This document shows positions 18,004-27,520 of a stretch of DNA of 64,000 bases, in pieces. Positions within the stretch are counted from its first letter, which is position 1. Each line of letters opens with the position of its first letter. The notes below the pieces were generated by a model. The model made no database searches. It was not told the origin of the DNA and saw only the letters and a list, made by a program, of their open reading frames with translations. The DNA comes from an uncultured Alphaproteobacteria bacterium (GTDB taxonomy: Bacteria > Pseudomonadota > Alphaproteobacteria > Rs-D84), in NCBI GenBank assembly GCA_934276735.1, contig CAKQTG010000002.1, positions 62,001 through 126,000 on the forward strand, read 5' to 3'. A program made the position numbers and the translations under genes.

Positions 18004-20593
18004 AATACGACAGCCCATCCGGCAGGTTCTTGATTTTTTCTCCGTCTGCGGTGGTGCAACCGCCGTTTTCCAGTGCTTTGCCCCCCAATGGACAGACCTG
18101 GTTATCACTGGAAATTTTGGTCTGGATACACCATTTTGAACCCTTTTTTGCAGACGATGCCTTGGTGGCCGTGCATTTTTCTTCGTCTTTTTCGGCGTCA
18201 ACCGGGAATGCGGCCAGGCATTTTGCACTGGTTCCCCACTTGCTGCGTCGGCCGCCATTTTCCCAGCACAGGCATGCGCCCCATGACGGTGTATCAACGC
18301 CCAGCGCATAATCGCGCGGACACATGTCTTCTTTTTTACCAACCCCATATATGTCTTGCAGGTTTATACCACCACCTTTGCCATAGCTGGAATCGGCAAA
18401 ATTTGCCTGGCACAATTTGTCGTCATTGAAGTCAGTGGCACTGATGTTGTATGTGTTACCCTTGATATATTTCAATTCAACAAAGCGACCCTGCAAGTTC
18501 GAACATTGCGTTGTCAGAATGTCAACAACCTGGTTATAAACCTCGGTCGCGACGCCGGTTGAACGTGCCAGGTGATGATTTAGCATATATTTGTTGTCGT
18601 TGACGGGTTTGGCATCTATTAAACCATAGCGTTTTTTGCTATTCGTATTGTTTTCATTGGTGACGGTGTACACGGTTGTGCCGTTGTCTTCACCGGTTTG
18701 GCTCCATGCCACGTCAAAGCCACCAAATGCACGTTCCAGAATGTCCGGATCACTGCAAGAATCAATTTTCTGTAATTGTTTTGCGCACTCGGACACGGGG
18801 GTGTCGGATTTGCGTTTGCCATCCGATGTATATTCATATAATGTGAACCAATCAAGGGCCCGACCAGTTTTGAACAGACCGCTGTATGGGTAATAAAAGT
18901 TTTGATATCCCGACCCGCCAAAGTTATCAAAGCATTGCTTTGCCACGGCGCGGCACGCGGTCAGTGTGTCGGTATCTGTGCGGTTGTTGACGTATTCACG
19001 AACAATATCACCATCAAACATGTAATTGCATGATTCAATATAATCGCGACACATTTCGGTTGATAATGTAACCTTGTCCGGTTGCAAAACGATACTGCTG
19101 TCGCCGGTCAATTCCTTCATTGCAGCAGTCAAACTGGCATCGCCGTTCATATAGCACGATGATACGAAATCAAAGCATCCCTGTTTAATCTCAGAAACCT
19201 TGTCCCGTTGGGCATAATATATGGCCAACATTGCCTTGTCCAGGTATTCAGACCATACGATGTCGGCCTGCTCGGTGCATTTGTCCAGAGCTGGTTGGGC
19301 GAATTTCTTGGTGCGATTTTCAAAGTTTTTAACAAATGTCCGATTGGTTGAAACCTTGGATAATTTTTGATCGGCAGCATTTACGCCATCGGCAAACGTC
19401 AACAGTTTTTCCAATTCGTAAAACTTTTCAACACCGGCGATTGGTGCGCCAGTTGAAATATCAATAAATTCGCCGTTGTCCAGACATTTGTGATAATTTG
19501 CACCACAAACCTCTTCGCTGAGAATTGCAGATTCAACGTTGTTTATGCACGACGTTATATCGTCAGAATTGTGTTTTTGACGATTTTCAACACGTGCCAA
19601 GTCCAGCATCGCACTGCTCTCGCGGATGGCGGATTTCATTTGTTTTTGTTTTGTTTCAATGGCGGTTTGAACCGTGTTGCAATCCTGTTCTATGGCCATC
19701 AAATACGCATTGATTGCACGTTGCAGTGATGCGTCATTACAGTCTGCACGCACTGCACTGCGACACTGGGGATAAACCGCGCTGTAAAGGTTTTGTCCAT
19801 TATATGCCGCAACCGCCGCGCCGGCGTCAATCGTGCCAAATGCGTTTGTCGTATCAAACGCCAGGTTTATGCTGTTTAAACTGGAATATTTGCCACCAAC
19901 AGTTGCGTCGTCGCCACGAATAGAATTCATAATTGCCTGTAATAACGCCTTGGACGCCGATGTGTCAGACGTCAGGGCATTTTCCCCTTCGGACGCGGTG
20001 CGCATCGCGGTGGCCTGGGCCGCGGTCAATCCCACGGTATCCAGATTTTCGTTAAACACGGTCAGTTGGTCGCCCGCTTCTTGCATAACGCTGCGAATCT
20101 GGGCCAGTTCCAGGACGCGATTACTGCACGAACAACGACGATAGTCATCGTTTTTCAGTTGGCAGAATTGATCCATACACGCGAAATACGCGTTCTTGCA
20201 TTGTTCGTATGCCGCCCCTGTGCGCGTTTCGGAAACCAATGTCGTCTCGGACGTATTGGTCGCGGCGCGCGCGGTGACGGTCGGCGTTGCGGTGCGCGCG
20301 GTCGTTGTCGGTGTGGCGCTGCGCATGATGGTGGTTTTTGTCGTGGGGGCGCGTGGTGACGTGGTACCAGATGTTGTGACCGCCTGGCGTTTTGTTGTGC
20401 CACTGGTCGTGGTTGCGACTGCCGGGATACGCGTTGCGGTGCGCGCGGTCGCACTGCGTGTTGTGGTTGAAACGCGTTGCTGGGTCACAGGTGTTGTTGC
20501 ACCCCGATTTTTGACATTACCATCACGTACGGCGGCGCGAATTGTGCCGCTGCACATAATGCAACATATTGCAAAAATCAGAATTTTCTTCAT
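18002..20593 (-). CDS. Large secreted Thr/Ala/Arg-rich and cysteine-containing protein, unknown family
   Basis: 863 aa. Signal peptide at residues 1-20 (MKKILIFAICCIMCSGTIRA), then a low-complexity TR/TA/TT-rich stretch to about residue 125, then a compact Cys-block at 132-156 (QCKNAYFACMDQFCQLKND-YRRCSC), a long alpha-helical part, and more cysteines spread to the C-terminus (GACLCWENGGRRS). No catalytic motif found. The low-complexity arm looks like a disordered surface linker. AGAG sits next to the ATG, an unusually close ribosome site. It is a single gene between tRNA-Val and the lpxB terminator. Role unknown; an exported structural or adhesive protein is a guess. Confidence 0.65.
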   Translation of the reverse strand: MKKILIFAICCIMCSGTIRAAVRDGNVKNRGATTPVTQQRVSTTTRSATARTATRIPAVATTTSGTTKRQAVTTSGTTSPRAPTTKTTIMRSATPTTTARTATPTVTARAATNTSETTLVSETRTGAAYEQCKNAYFACMDQFCQLKNDDYRRCSCSNRVLELAQIRSVMQEAGDQLTVFNENLDTVGLTAAQATAMRTASEGENALTSDTSASKALLQAIMNSIRGDDATVGGKYSSLNSINLAFDTTNAFGTIDAGAAVAAYNGQNLYSAVYPQCRSAVRADCNDASLQRAINAYLMAIEQDCNTVQTAIETKQKQMKSAIRESSAMLDLARVENRQKHNSDDITSCINNVESAILSEEVCGANYHKCLDNGEFIDISTGAPIAGVEKFYELEKLLTFADGVNAADQKLSKVSTNRTFVKNFENRTKKFAQPALDKCTEQADIVWSEYLDKAMLAIYYAQRDKVSEIKQGCFDFVSSCYMNGDASLTAAMKELTGDSSIVLQPDKVTLSTEMCRDYIESCNYMFDGDIVREYVNNRTDTDTLTACRAVAKQCFDNFGGSGYQNFYYPYSGLFKTGRALDWFTLYEYTSDGKRKSDTPVSECAKQLQKIDSCSDPDILERAFGGFDVAWSQTGEDNGTTVYTVTNENNTNSKKRYGLIDAKPVNDNKYMLNHHLARSTGVATEVYNQVVDILTTQCSNLQGRFVELKYIKGNTYNISATDFNDDKLCQANFADSSYGKGGGINLQDIYGVGKKEDMCPRDYALGVDTPSWGACLCWENGGRRSKWGTSAKCLAAFPVDAEKDEEKCTATKASSAKKGSKWCIQTKISSDNQVCPLGGKALENGGCTTADGEKIKNLPDGLSY

Positions 20594-20640
20594 CTCTGGT
20601 TGAATCTTAGCAAAATTGCGAAATTCAGGGCAAGGAAAAA

Positions 20641-20665
20641 AACAAAAAAACACCGATACCGGTGT
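20641..20665 (-). terminator. Terminator of the minus-strand tRNA pair
   Basis: CACCG/CGGTG hairpin followed on the minus strand by seven T. Confidence 0.65.
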
Positions 20666-20674
20666 GATAAAATA

Positions 20675-20751
20675 TGGTGGATGTGATTGGACTCGAACCA
20701 ACGACCTCTTCGATGTGAACGAAGCGCTCTAACCAACTGAGCTACACATCC
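20675..20751 (-). tRNA. tRNA-Val (CAC anticodon)
   Basis: Cloverleaf with acceptor GGATGTG/CACATCC, D arm GCTC/GAGC, anticodon stem CTTCG/CGAAG around loop TTCACAT, T loop TTCGAGT, discriminator A and encoded CCA. Confidence 0.93.
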
Positions 20752-20766
20752 GAAATCGGAACACCT

Positions 20767-20853
20767 TGGTGGGGATAGTGGGACTCGAACCCACACGGTC
20801 GCAATGACCAAAGGATTTTAAGTCCTCAGCGTCTACCATTCCGCCATATCCCC
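20767..20853 (-). tRNA. tRNA-Leu (TAA anticodon)
   Basis: Acceptor GGGGATA/TATCCCC, anticodon loop CTTAAAA, a long variable arm typical of class II tRNA, TTCGAGT T loop and encoded CCA. Confidence 0.93.
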
Positions 20854-20972
20854 AAAACCGTGTGCCGTGAAATTTTAGTCTGTTCGCCCCCGCGCGTCAA
20901 GCGGAAATTGCGAAAACCATATTTCTGAGATAAATTTTTTTATCGCAAAATATGCCGAGATGCATTTTCCCC

Positions 20973-20999
20973 TTGCAAATGGTGCAAAGTTGATATAAT
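20973..20999 (+). promoter_or_regulatory. Promoter of the tRNA-Leu/tRNA-Ala pair
   Basis: TTGCAA (20973-20978), 15-base spacer, perfect TATAAT (20994-20999), 13 bases before the tRNA-Leu 5' end. Confidence 0.6.
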
Positions 21000-21012
21000 A
21001 TATCACACGCCT

Positions 21013-21099
21013 GCGGATATGGCGGAATTGGTAGACGCGCTAGTTTCAGGTACTAGTGGCAGCAATGCCTTGGAAGTTCGAGTCTTCTTATCCGCACCA
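21013..21099 (+). tRNA. tRNA-Leu (CAG anticodon)
   Basis: Acceptor GCGGATA/TATCCGC, anticodon stem CTAGT/ACTAG around TTCAGGT, long variable arm, encoded CCA at 21097-21099. Confidence 0.94.
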
Positions 21100-21104
21100 G
21101 TTTT

Positions 21105-21180
21105 GGGGTTGTAGCTCAGTTGATAGAGCGCTACGTTCGCATCGTAGAGGTCGTGGGTTTGAATCCCATCAGCTCCACCA
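21105..21180 (+). tRNA. tRNA-Ala (CGC anticodon)
   Basis: Acceptor GGGGTTG pairs with CAGCTCC through two G-T wobbles; anticodon stem CTACG/CGTAG around TTCGCAT; encoded CCA. Lies 5 bases after tRNA-Leu and shares its promoter and terminator. Confidence 0.92.
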
Positions 21181-21187
21181 AGAATCA

Positions 21188-21212
21188 AATCGCCCTTGTG
21201 GCGATTTTTTTT
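21188..21212 (+). terminator. Terminator after tRNA-Ala
   Basis: AATCGCC/GGCGATT with a CTTGT loop, then a T run. Confidence 0.8.
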
Positions 21213-21249
21213 ATTTAAACCACACGATTTTGTGATATAATTCTGTATT

Positions 21250-22200
21250 ATGAAAAAACTGTTTAATATATACGTATTTTGCATACCTGTTCTGGTGGGC
21301 ACTGCGCCGTGCGCGGCGACGCCGTTGGAACCCATGGTGGCAATAGAAAATGCGCGGATAAATTGCGACAGGATATCACAGTCTTTTAAATCCATGAAAA
21401 CCATGGCCCAGGTCAATACCGCGGTTACTGCGGTTGGCACGGCAGCGGGTGTTGGGGCCACGGCGGTTGGTATTGCCAAGGCGGGCGTTGATAAACAGAT
21501 TGAAAAACTTATCAATGATGTAAAACAGCGCGAGGCGCGTTCCAATAATTCTGGTATGACCATTGACCAGGGCCAGGATTTTATCGAAGGAACGATGGCA
21601 CTGGTGCGTGGAATGTCAAAGTCAACAACCCAGGAACAGAATCAGCTGGAACAAAAATCCAAAAGTTTAGGAAACTGGCGCACGGGGCTGATGGCGGGAA
21701 ATACCGCAACGAGTATTGCGGGGACAATCATTGCGGCAAACAATCGCACGGATCAAGATTTGCGGACGCAACTGACACGTTGTGTCGCATCTATCAAAGA
21801 CCTGCAAGATTCCAAGATGCAGGCGCAAATAAATTCTGCCGATGTGGCAACACTGCAAAAGATGGAAGGTATTATATCGGCATGCCGTAATTACGAACTG
21901 TTAAATGTGGACAAGATTGACAGCCTGGCCAAAAGTGCCGCAACGACCAGCGGAATTGGCATTGCGGTTGGTGCCAGCGGCACGATAGTCAGCGCAACCG
22001 CCAACAGTGACAAAATTCGTTCTGATGATACCGATGCGGGTATGGCAAAGGAAAAAAATCTGAACACGGCCAGCAATATCCTGGCGGCGGGCGCAACAAT
22101 AACCAGCGGTGTCGCAACCATATTTAATGCCCAGCAGATATCCACACTGAACCAGGCATACCAAATTGCAACACAATGCAGCGAGGCACTGAATCAATGA
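21250..22200 (+). CDS. Exported helical protein of unknown function
   Basis: 316 aa. Signal peptide at 1-23 (MKKLFNIYVFCIPVLVGTAP then CAA). The mature chain has only a few Cys, several Ala/Gly/Thr-rich helices that look like weak membrane or glycine-zipper segments (around 50-75, 145-160, 235-255, 275-295) and a polar helical middle. No known domain. The perfect TATAAT at 21236-21241 is 8 bases before the ATG and no ribosome site is seen, so a leaderless transcript is possible. The stop overlaps the next start by 4 bases, so it works or is at least made with the glucosaminidase-like protein. Confidence 0.65.
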   Translation: MKKLFNIYVFCIPVLVGTAPCAATPLEPMVAIENARINCDRISQSFKSMKTMAQVNTAVTAVGTAAGVGATAVGIAKAGVDKQIEKLINDVKQREARSNNSGMTIDQGQDFIEGTMALVRGMSKSTTQEQNQLEQKSKSLGNWRTGLMAGNTATSIAGTIIAANNRTDQDLRTQLTRCVASIKDLQDSKMQAQINSADVATLQKMEGIISACRNYELLNVDKIDSLAKSAATTSGIGIAVGASGTIVSATANSDKIRSDDTDAGMAKEKNLNTASNILAAGATITSGVATIFNAQQISTLNQAYQIATQCSEALNQ

Positions 22201-23012
22201 TGCGAAAATTATTATTCTTTACTTTACTGGCCTGTTTTGCGTCACCCGTGCGTGCGGCTGATTCCAGCGTCTATTGTATTTCATCGGGAAAACTGATTGA
22301 AATGCGCGACGAACTGGCGCAGCAGAACCCGGACATGCAACCAGCGTATGATGAGTTGTTCGCGCTGTTGATTGTGAATGATGAATCTGGATCTTCCGAT
22401 ACTGCTGGCTGTGTCACCCAGGCAGATTTGGCCCAGATTTGCAAAAATGTATGGGGCGACAATACCGAGGCGTGCGAAACATTTATATACACGATTATGA
22501 CGGAACCAAAGCAGGCGAATTTTAATCCGTTGCAATATTCAACTGTATTGTATAAAACTGATTTTTCGGATATTGATCCCGATGCGTTCAGCCAGGCGTT
22601 TAACAAGGCGGTTGCGCGTCGTGCAAAAAGAAATGTCCCCAGCAAATTGCAGGATATGGGGCCGGTGTTCCTGGCCCAGGCCCAAGAAAAGCACTTAAAT
22701 CCGTTTATTTCTGCGGCCATATCGTTGTATGAATCTGGGCGCGGAACGTCATCGCTGGCCCAGACAAAGAACAATATTGCGGGCCTGGGCGGCCCGGGAA
22801 AATGGATGTCGTTCCCGTCCGTGTCGGACAGCATCGCCAGCCAGGCTCAAACATTGCGTCGCAAGGTAGAATCTGGTAAAAAGGATTTGAACAGTTTGGC
22901 ATGCTCGGGCTCTTATTGTGCGACCAACACCGGCCCGTGGTTCCGCGACATTTCGTCTGTGACCAAAGAGTTATACAGATATTACAATGCGATTATACAG
23001 GGTAAGAAATAG
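22197..23012 (+). CDS. Exported glucosaminidase-like peptidoglycan hydrolase (GH73/FlgJ type)
   Basis: 271 aa with signal peptide MMRKLLFFTLLACFASPVRA. The C-terminal 120 residues carry L-Y-E-S-G-R-G-T-S-S-L-A-x-x-K-N-N-I-A-G-L, the pattern around the catalytic Glu of GH73 beta-N-acetylglucosaminidases and FlgJ, followed by ...AQTLRRKV and the Tyr-rich end. It should cut glycan strands, as the local wall-opening enzyme of an envelope machine would. The N-terminal 140 residues, with about six Cys, are unassigned. ATGA overlap with the preceding gene. Confidence 0.75.
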   Translation: MMRKLLFFTLLACFASPVRAADSSVYCISSGKLIEMRDELAQQNPDMQPAYDELFALLIVNDESGSSDTAGCVTQADLAQICKNVWGDNTEACETFIYTIMTEPKQANFNPLQYSTVLYKTDFSDIDPDAFSQAFNKAVARRAKRNVPSKLQDMGPVFLAQAQEKHLNPFISAAISLYESGRGTSSLAQTKNNIAGLGGPGKWMSFPSVSDSIASQAQTLRRKVESGKKDLNSLACSGSYCATNTGPWFRDISSVTKELYRYYNAIIQGKK

Positions 23013-23013
23013 T

Positions 23014-23040
23014 AAAAAACGCGCCGATGGCGCGTTTTTT
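23014..23040. terminator. Bidirectional terminator between converging genes
   Basis: CGCGCC/GGCGCG stem with GAT loop, A run before and T run after. Confidence 0.8.
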
Positions 23041-23356
23041 ATCGTAATCCCATTTCACGGCAACATGCCGATGCGCCACTGCGCCAATCAGAATATCCTG
23101 ATGACGGGTTGCGCAGATCGCGCCACGGTTGCCACCCGTTGCATTTCTTGGTTGTTGCGGTGCCCGTGCATTTTACATAGCGACGCAGACTGCAGGTCTG
23201 GTTTGAAATCTGGCCCGTGTCGGTTGTGCATTTTACAACGACGTTCTGATTGCGGGCGTCGTTTTTGCCCAGTTCCTTGGACGACAAAACCTGGTATGCG
23301 TTTGCGGTGCAAACCGATGTGCCGATAACGATTAGTGCCAGTAATAATTTTTTCAT
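23039..23356 (-). CDS. Small secreted cysteine-containing protein
   Basis: 105 aa with a signal peptide MKKLLLALIVIGTSVCTANA. The mature 85 residues hold seven Cys, including a CC pair near the end (SACCREMG), several Trp and a basic character. No known family. It is the last minus-strand gene before the convergent terminator and follows the GH108-like gene by 75 bases. Confidence 0.6.
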   Translation of the reverse strand: MKKLLLALIVIGTSVCTANAYQVLSSKELGKNDARNQNVVVKCTTDTGQISNQTCSLRRYVKCTGTATTKKCNGWQPWRDLRNPSSGYSDWRSGASACCREMGLR

Positions 23357-23430
23357 GTGTTTGTTCCCCTGCCCTGTGTTATCTTGTTATGAGTATTATA
23401 AGTATTTATGAATAAAAATACAATGGGAAT

Positions 23431-24501
23431 TTATTTTCTGTATAGTGGCGTGGCAGGCTCTACCAGACAGCCGTTTTCACGGAACAGCCGAACGCCTTCC
23501 ATCCAACCTTTCAGGAAACGACTGTTTTCACCGCGTTTGGAAACGGCGACATAATGATCGCGTAATACATTCAAGAAATCGTTATGCAAATCGCCCTGGT
23601 AATTTTCGGCGGCGGCAATCAAATCGGCGTCAACGCGACCGTTCCTGTTCAGGTTAAACATTCCGCGGAACAGATTGATTCCGGTGACGGGGCCACTGCC
23701 CCAGCCGGCCTGCAAGACATCGCCACGCACAGAGTCCGGTAATTTATCCATGTTATATTTTGCATAATAACGGTCGTGTGCAATATCCTCGGCACCACCG
23801 CGGGTCAATGTGCGCATGTTCACGTCAGGGTTTGCCACCGATGAAATACCATAGCATGTATAGCCGCCGCGGTCGCCACGAACGCTGGCACAGCCGCCCT
23901 CTTTGCGAAAGATTGTAATCATCCCCTTTTCGAAAGCCGAGTCGATAGATTCGTATCTCCCGGTGGTTAAAATTTTGTTTGGGAACCAGTTACTGCGCGC
24001 CGGTGGTGTACATTTATGACCGTGCAAACGATTGTTATATGGTGATGCGCCCCCCCCGGCAACAGATGCAATTGGTTGCGGCGTTTGTGCCGGTGTTGTG
24101 ACATTTTGCGTCGGGGCCACTGGCGCGGGCACCATTGGTGCTGGTGCATCGGCAATTGCAACAACGTCTGCAAATGTTGTTGGTGTTTGTGTGCAACGTA
24201 ATGCATCGGTCGGATATTTATTACAATATTCGGCGGGCGTCATTGTCATTGCATCTTGGTCCGCGATTGCGTTCATGCGATTGATTTGGCGTTCGTATTC
24301 CTTCTCTTCTGCTTCCAGTATCAATGGGTCATATGCGGATGCGTCCTTGAACGGTTCATAACCGGCGGCGGCGTTTTCGGTGCGCGCGGTGAACGTCGCA
24401 TCGGCGGCGGTTTTTGGAAAAGAATCGGCGGTCAATAAACTGGCCCCGAATGCGTGTCCAGAAAATAAAACAGCGGTTAAAATTGCGGTCAGTTTATACA
24501 T
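23431..24501 (-). CDS. Exported GH108-type lysozyme/peptidoglycan hydrolase
   Basis: 356 aa with signal peptide MYKLTAILTAVLFSGHAFGA. Residues 28-77 are a conserved block (FPKTAADATF-R-ENAAAGYEPFKDASAY) also present in the 27520-28407 protein. A Pro/Ala/Thr linker (115-150) leads to the catalytic part, where F-R-K-E-G-G-C-A...GDRGGYTCYGIS matches the glutamate-containing EGG...DRGG-x-T-x-x-G-I pattern of GH108 (ZliS-like) lysozymes, followed by the peptidoglycan-binding segment AGWGSG. Start overlaps the upstream stop by one base (TAATG). Confidence 0.8.
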   Translation of the reverse strand: MYKLTAILTAVLFSGHAFGASLLTADSFPKTAADATFTARTENAAAGYEPFKDASAYDPLILEAEEKEYERQINRMNAIADQDAMTMTPAEYCNKYPTDALRCTQTPTTFADVVAIADAPAPMVPAPVAPTQNVTTPAQTPQPIASVAGGGASPYNNRLHGHKCTPPARSNWFPNKILTTGRYESIDSAFEKGMITIFRKEGGCASVRGDRGGYTCYGISSVANPDVNMRTLTRGGAEDIAHDRYYAKYNMDKLPDSVRGDVLQAGWGSGPVTGINLFRGMFNLNRNGRVDADLIAAAENYQGDLHNDFLNVLRDHYVAVSKRGENSRFLKGWMEGVRLFRENGCLVEPATPLYRK

Positions 24502-26234
24502 TATTTATCCGGGTGTGTTGTCCATGGAACATCGTTCATAATCAAATAGTAAATTGCGGTATTTTCTGTGCCAGGATTTTGCAGAATTGGACGCACAACA
24601 TAAATATCAACATCACATGCGTGGTTGTTTTTATCGTCCTGGGTTTCGGATAAATCCTGGTAAAACTTTGCGGCGGTATCCATCGCCTGGAGATATGCTG
24701 CATCATCGTCGGCTGCGCTGATACTGTCGCCCGCCCACATCAGCCACATGCCGTAATTCACGACGTTTTCCTGGCCCGGGATATCGTCCGCGGACAGCAA
24801 TAACAGTGGTGCAAAATCAACGCCATTGGTGAATTCGCCGGTGCTGGTTTCGGTCCAGTCATACATGTCGCCTGCGAATTTCAGCGCGCCGTATAACAGA
24901 CCGCCGGCGGATTCCATCTTGGCTAACATGCCCAGATTGCGCATTGTGGAATTAAACATCCAATCACGGATACGACCGGATGTGCTGCTGCTGCGTGCGA
25001 TACGTGCGCCGCGTGATAACATTTTGTTGCCGGTATTTGCCGCGCGTAATGCGCGCCATCCGCGTGCGACAATGTTACCACGTTGGGCGGTGTGCAGACT
25101 GCGCAGTGCGCGACGATACTTGTTGATTTCGGCAAAACTGCCGGTGGCCTGTTTGTATTTTTTCACGTCTTCTTCGGCGCGTTCCATTTGGCGCATATTC
25201 TGGCCCAGGCGTTTTACCTCGGACGATTTGCGTTCATATGCGGCGGCATCTTTGACGCGGTCAATCTTTTTTAATTCGTCAGCAGCGCGGGTATATCGCT
25301 GGGACAGGCGAATATAGTCACGAACTTTTTCTGATTTAGAAAGCGTTTTTATGGTTGTCGTTAAATTTTTCAATGTGCGTGATGCACGGACGGCCTTGGT
25401 CGCGCCCAGTGCCACCGCACCACCGCCGGCCGTTACAACCGTAATCGCAACGTCTGCCGCAATTTCCAGATATGAAATCCACTGTAAATTTATATCACCG
25501 GCGACATAGTAATCGTTTGTATCATCGTCACCCAGACCAACTGTCCGATGCATGGCCAGGTTTATTAAATCATTATCGTTGGCGATTGCACTGCGGCTGG
25601 TGCAATCGCCATTTTTCGGATACAGGTTGTCAATATTATCTTTGATATACTGTAATGAAATCGTGTGATTTTTACCGGTGGCGGCAAATTCATCCAGTGC
25701 GCCATGTTGCACAACCATAATTGCATACCATGCCGGATCGGTATTGGTCCAAACAGAATTGTCATCAATTCGCGGACTGGCGTCCAAATTGTTGACACCA
25801 CGCTTGTTCGCCAGTAACAGGCGTTGCTTTAAAATCTTGGGCTGGGTTTCATAATTGATAACGATTTCGCGCCCGCCCGGAAACGTGTATTGTATCGGCA
25901 GAAACTTTACCGTTTCATTTTCGGGAATTCCTGAAATTTCGGGGCATTCCAGGACCGCTGTCAATACGGGTGCTGATGAAAAAGTCGTCTGTATCCATTG
26001 TTGAATAACAGTTTCGTGGTCTGATTCTGATACACTGCTGGCGGTTTGCGCCAATGCATTTGCGAATACGGCCGTCGCGCATTTTGTGTCATCGGGCGTG
26101 CGGTTTAATATTTCATCCGCCGAAACAAATCCATCGGTATCAATTTGCGCGGTTGGAACATCAATCGCCGCCGCATGGGCAGAACCAAACACAAATATTG
26201 TGAAAAACGCGCAAATAAATCTGTGTGCAGACAT
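24501..26234 (-). CDS. Exported protein with hydrophobic and coiled-coil segments, unknown
   Basis: 577 aa. Signal peptide (MSAHRFICAFFTIFVFGSAHAAA). The middle holds a hydrophobic Ala/Gly/Val helix (LEIAADVAITVVTAGGGAVALG, about 245-270), then a long charged coiled coil to about 370 (YTRAADELKKIDRVKDA...). The C-terminal 200 residues are Trp/Asp rich. No enzyme motif. One-base overlap with the lysozyme gene downstream and a 2-base gap to the gene upstream show an obligate operon. Its size and layout would suit a scaffold in an envelope complex, but that is inference. Confidence 0.6.
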   Translation of the reverse strand: MSAHRFICAFFTIFVFGSAHAAAIDVPTAQIDTDGFVSADEILNRTPDDTKCATAVFANALAQTASSVSESDHETVIQQWIQTTFSSAPVLTAVLECPEISGIPENETVKFLPIQYTFPGGREIVINYETQPKILKQRLLLANKRGVNNLDASPRIDDNSVWTNTDPAWYAIMVVQHGALDEFAATGKNHTISLQYIKDNIDNLYPKNGDCTSRSAIANDNDLINLAMHRTVGLGDDDTNDYYVAGDINLQWISYLEIAADVAITVVTAGGGAVALGATKAVRASRTLKNLTTTIKTLSKSEKVRDYIRLSQRYTRAADELKKIDRVKDAAAYERKSSEVKRLGQNMRQMERAEEDVKKYKQATGSFAEINKYRRALRSLHTAQRGNIVARGWRALRAANTGNKMLSRGARIARSSSTSGRIRDWMFNSTMRNLGMLAKMESAGGLLYGALKFAGDMYDWTETSTGEFTNGVDFAPLLLLSADDIPGQENVVNYGMWLMWAGDSISAADDDAAYLQAMDTAAKFYQDLSETQDDKNNHACDVDIYVVRPILQNPGTENTAIYYLIMNDVPWTTHPDK

Positions 26235-26236
26235 GG

Positions 26237-27520
26237 TTATTTTTTATTCGTTGATTGCTGGGTTGTTCCCGTTGTGGTGCCATTTGGATTTGGACCACAT
26301 ATTTCTTGGATACGGGCACGGTTCGCCTCTAGCTGGGCAATGGCACCCTGGTACAGTTGCGCGTCAACACTGGGGGCGTGTGGTTGTGATGGGTTTGTGG
26401 CGACTTGTGCCATTTCCTCGCACGTATTCCCCTTTTTTACATATCCGGCGGCACAGTCCCAATTCCAACAGAATTTGTTGGTGTCCGGGGTATATGTAAT
26501 AAGGTTTGTTGTGTTCAGCCCCTTGACAGGCGCGTTACTACAGAATCTGAACTTGCATTCGGGGGACCAAGCGTCATCTTCCCACAGGCCGTCCCACCAA
26601 GATGATTCCGTGGCTTTCCCTCCTTGCAGACATTGACGGACGCCGTATTGGGCCGGCACTTTGCCAGATGCCTCGACCTTGCAAAACATATAATCGCCGA
26701 TGTTGGCCAGGCGTTCACCCTTGGTAAATAATGTGTTGCAGCATGTAAATTTGCCAGTAACTGGATCATGATCGCAATCTGATTCAGAAAACATTTGCGA
26801 ACCAGCGATAACACCGCCAACGGTGGCACCAATTGCCGCGCCCCAGACGCCACCAACTTGCGCGCCACCAAACGCACCGCTTACGGCCCCACCTATGACA
26901 TTTCCCCAAGTATGTTCGCCCTGACCAGATGTTGCCTCATATATTCCCAGTGCACCAACCGCCACGCCAGCAACCGCGCCGACCTTGCCCATTGTTGATT
27001 TGCTCTGCCATTTGCTTTTTACTGTTTGCTTTGGTGTGGTTCCGCCTGTGCCACCAGCCCCCCCGGCACCACCAGATGCAGGTGTTGATGCTGCACCGCT
27101 TGTGCCTGTGGTTCCGGTGCCACCAGACGCGGGTGTTGAAGCTGTTCCACCCGATGCCGCTGTAGGTGTCGCTCCGCCTGTGGTTCCGGTGCTACCAGAT
27201 GCGGGGGTTGGACTGGGGGCCGGTGTTGGTGTGGCGCCGCTCGCGCTGTTCGCTGCAGGGGTTGAGCTAGTTCTGGGTCTAGCTGCTATGTTGGGGTCTG
27301 TATAGGATAGCCTAGACCCCGGGGTCGCGGGTTCGGTTGTGTGCATGCCTGTAGGCTTGTTACGATATAATAAATTTGAACCGTCTTCGCCAACGGTGTA
27401 TGTTTGTGTGCGGGTCGTTTGAACCCAGGCGCCATCATTGACAATTCCGGGCAGTCCATCGGCCCAGGTGCTGCCAGCAATTAGTGTTGATAAAATAAAA
27501 ACGTATGCATACCGTTTCAT
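26237..27520 (-). CDS. Exported Gly/Thr/Pro-rich and glycine-zipper protein with cysteine-rich C-terminus
   Basis: 427 aa from the ATG at 27520 (AGGGTG 7 bases upstream; TGATG overlap with the previous gene). Signal peptide, then a disordered region of repeated TPASGGTGTTG-like units (about 85-160), then a glycine-zipper hydrophobic part (GAVAGVAVGALG ... GGAVSGAFGGAQVGG, 175-245) able to insert into a membrane, then about 12 Cys including DCAAGYVKKGNTC, the same closing element as in the 7659-8240 protein. Codon choice between 27240 and 27370 differs from the neighbours (AGA, AGG, CTA, AGC). Confidence 0.6.
   Translation of the reverse strand: MKRYAYVFILSTLIAGSTWADGLPGIVNDGAWVQTTRTQTYTVGEDGSNLLYRNKPTGMHTTEPATPGSRLSYTDPNIAARPRTSSTPAANSASGATPTPAPSPTPASGSTGTTGGATPTAASGGTASTPASGGTGTTGTSGAASTPASGGAGGAGGTGGTTPKQTVKSKWQSKSTMGKVGAVAGVAVGALGIYEATSGQGEHTWGNVIGGAVSGAFGGAQVGGVWGAAIGATVGGVIAGSQMFSESDCDHDPVTGKFTCCNTLFTKGERLANIGDYMFCKVEASGKVPAQYGVRQCLQGGKATESSWWDGLWEDDAWSPECKFRFCSNAPVKGLNTTNLITYTPDTNKFCWNWDCAAGYVKKGNTCEEMAQVATNPSQPHAPSVDAQLYQGAIAQLEANRARIQEICGPNPNGTTTGTTQQSTNKK

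Noticed and set aside
20155..20603. Open frames opposite the Thr/Ala-rich arm of the 18002-20593 gene
   Set aside because: Repeat-driven shadows without ribosome site or domain.
21013..21180. tRNA cluster as an attachment site for an integrated element
   Set aside because: No integrase, no repeated tRNA 3' end and no phage genes nearby.
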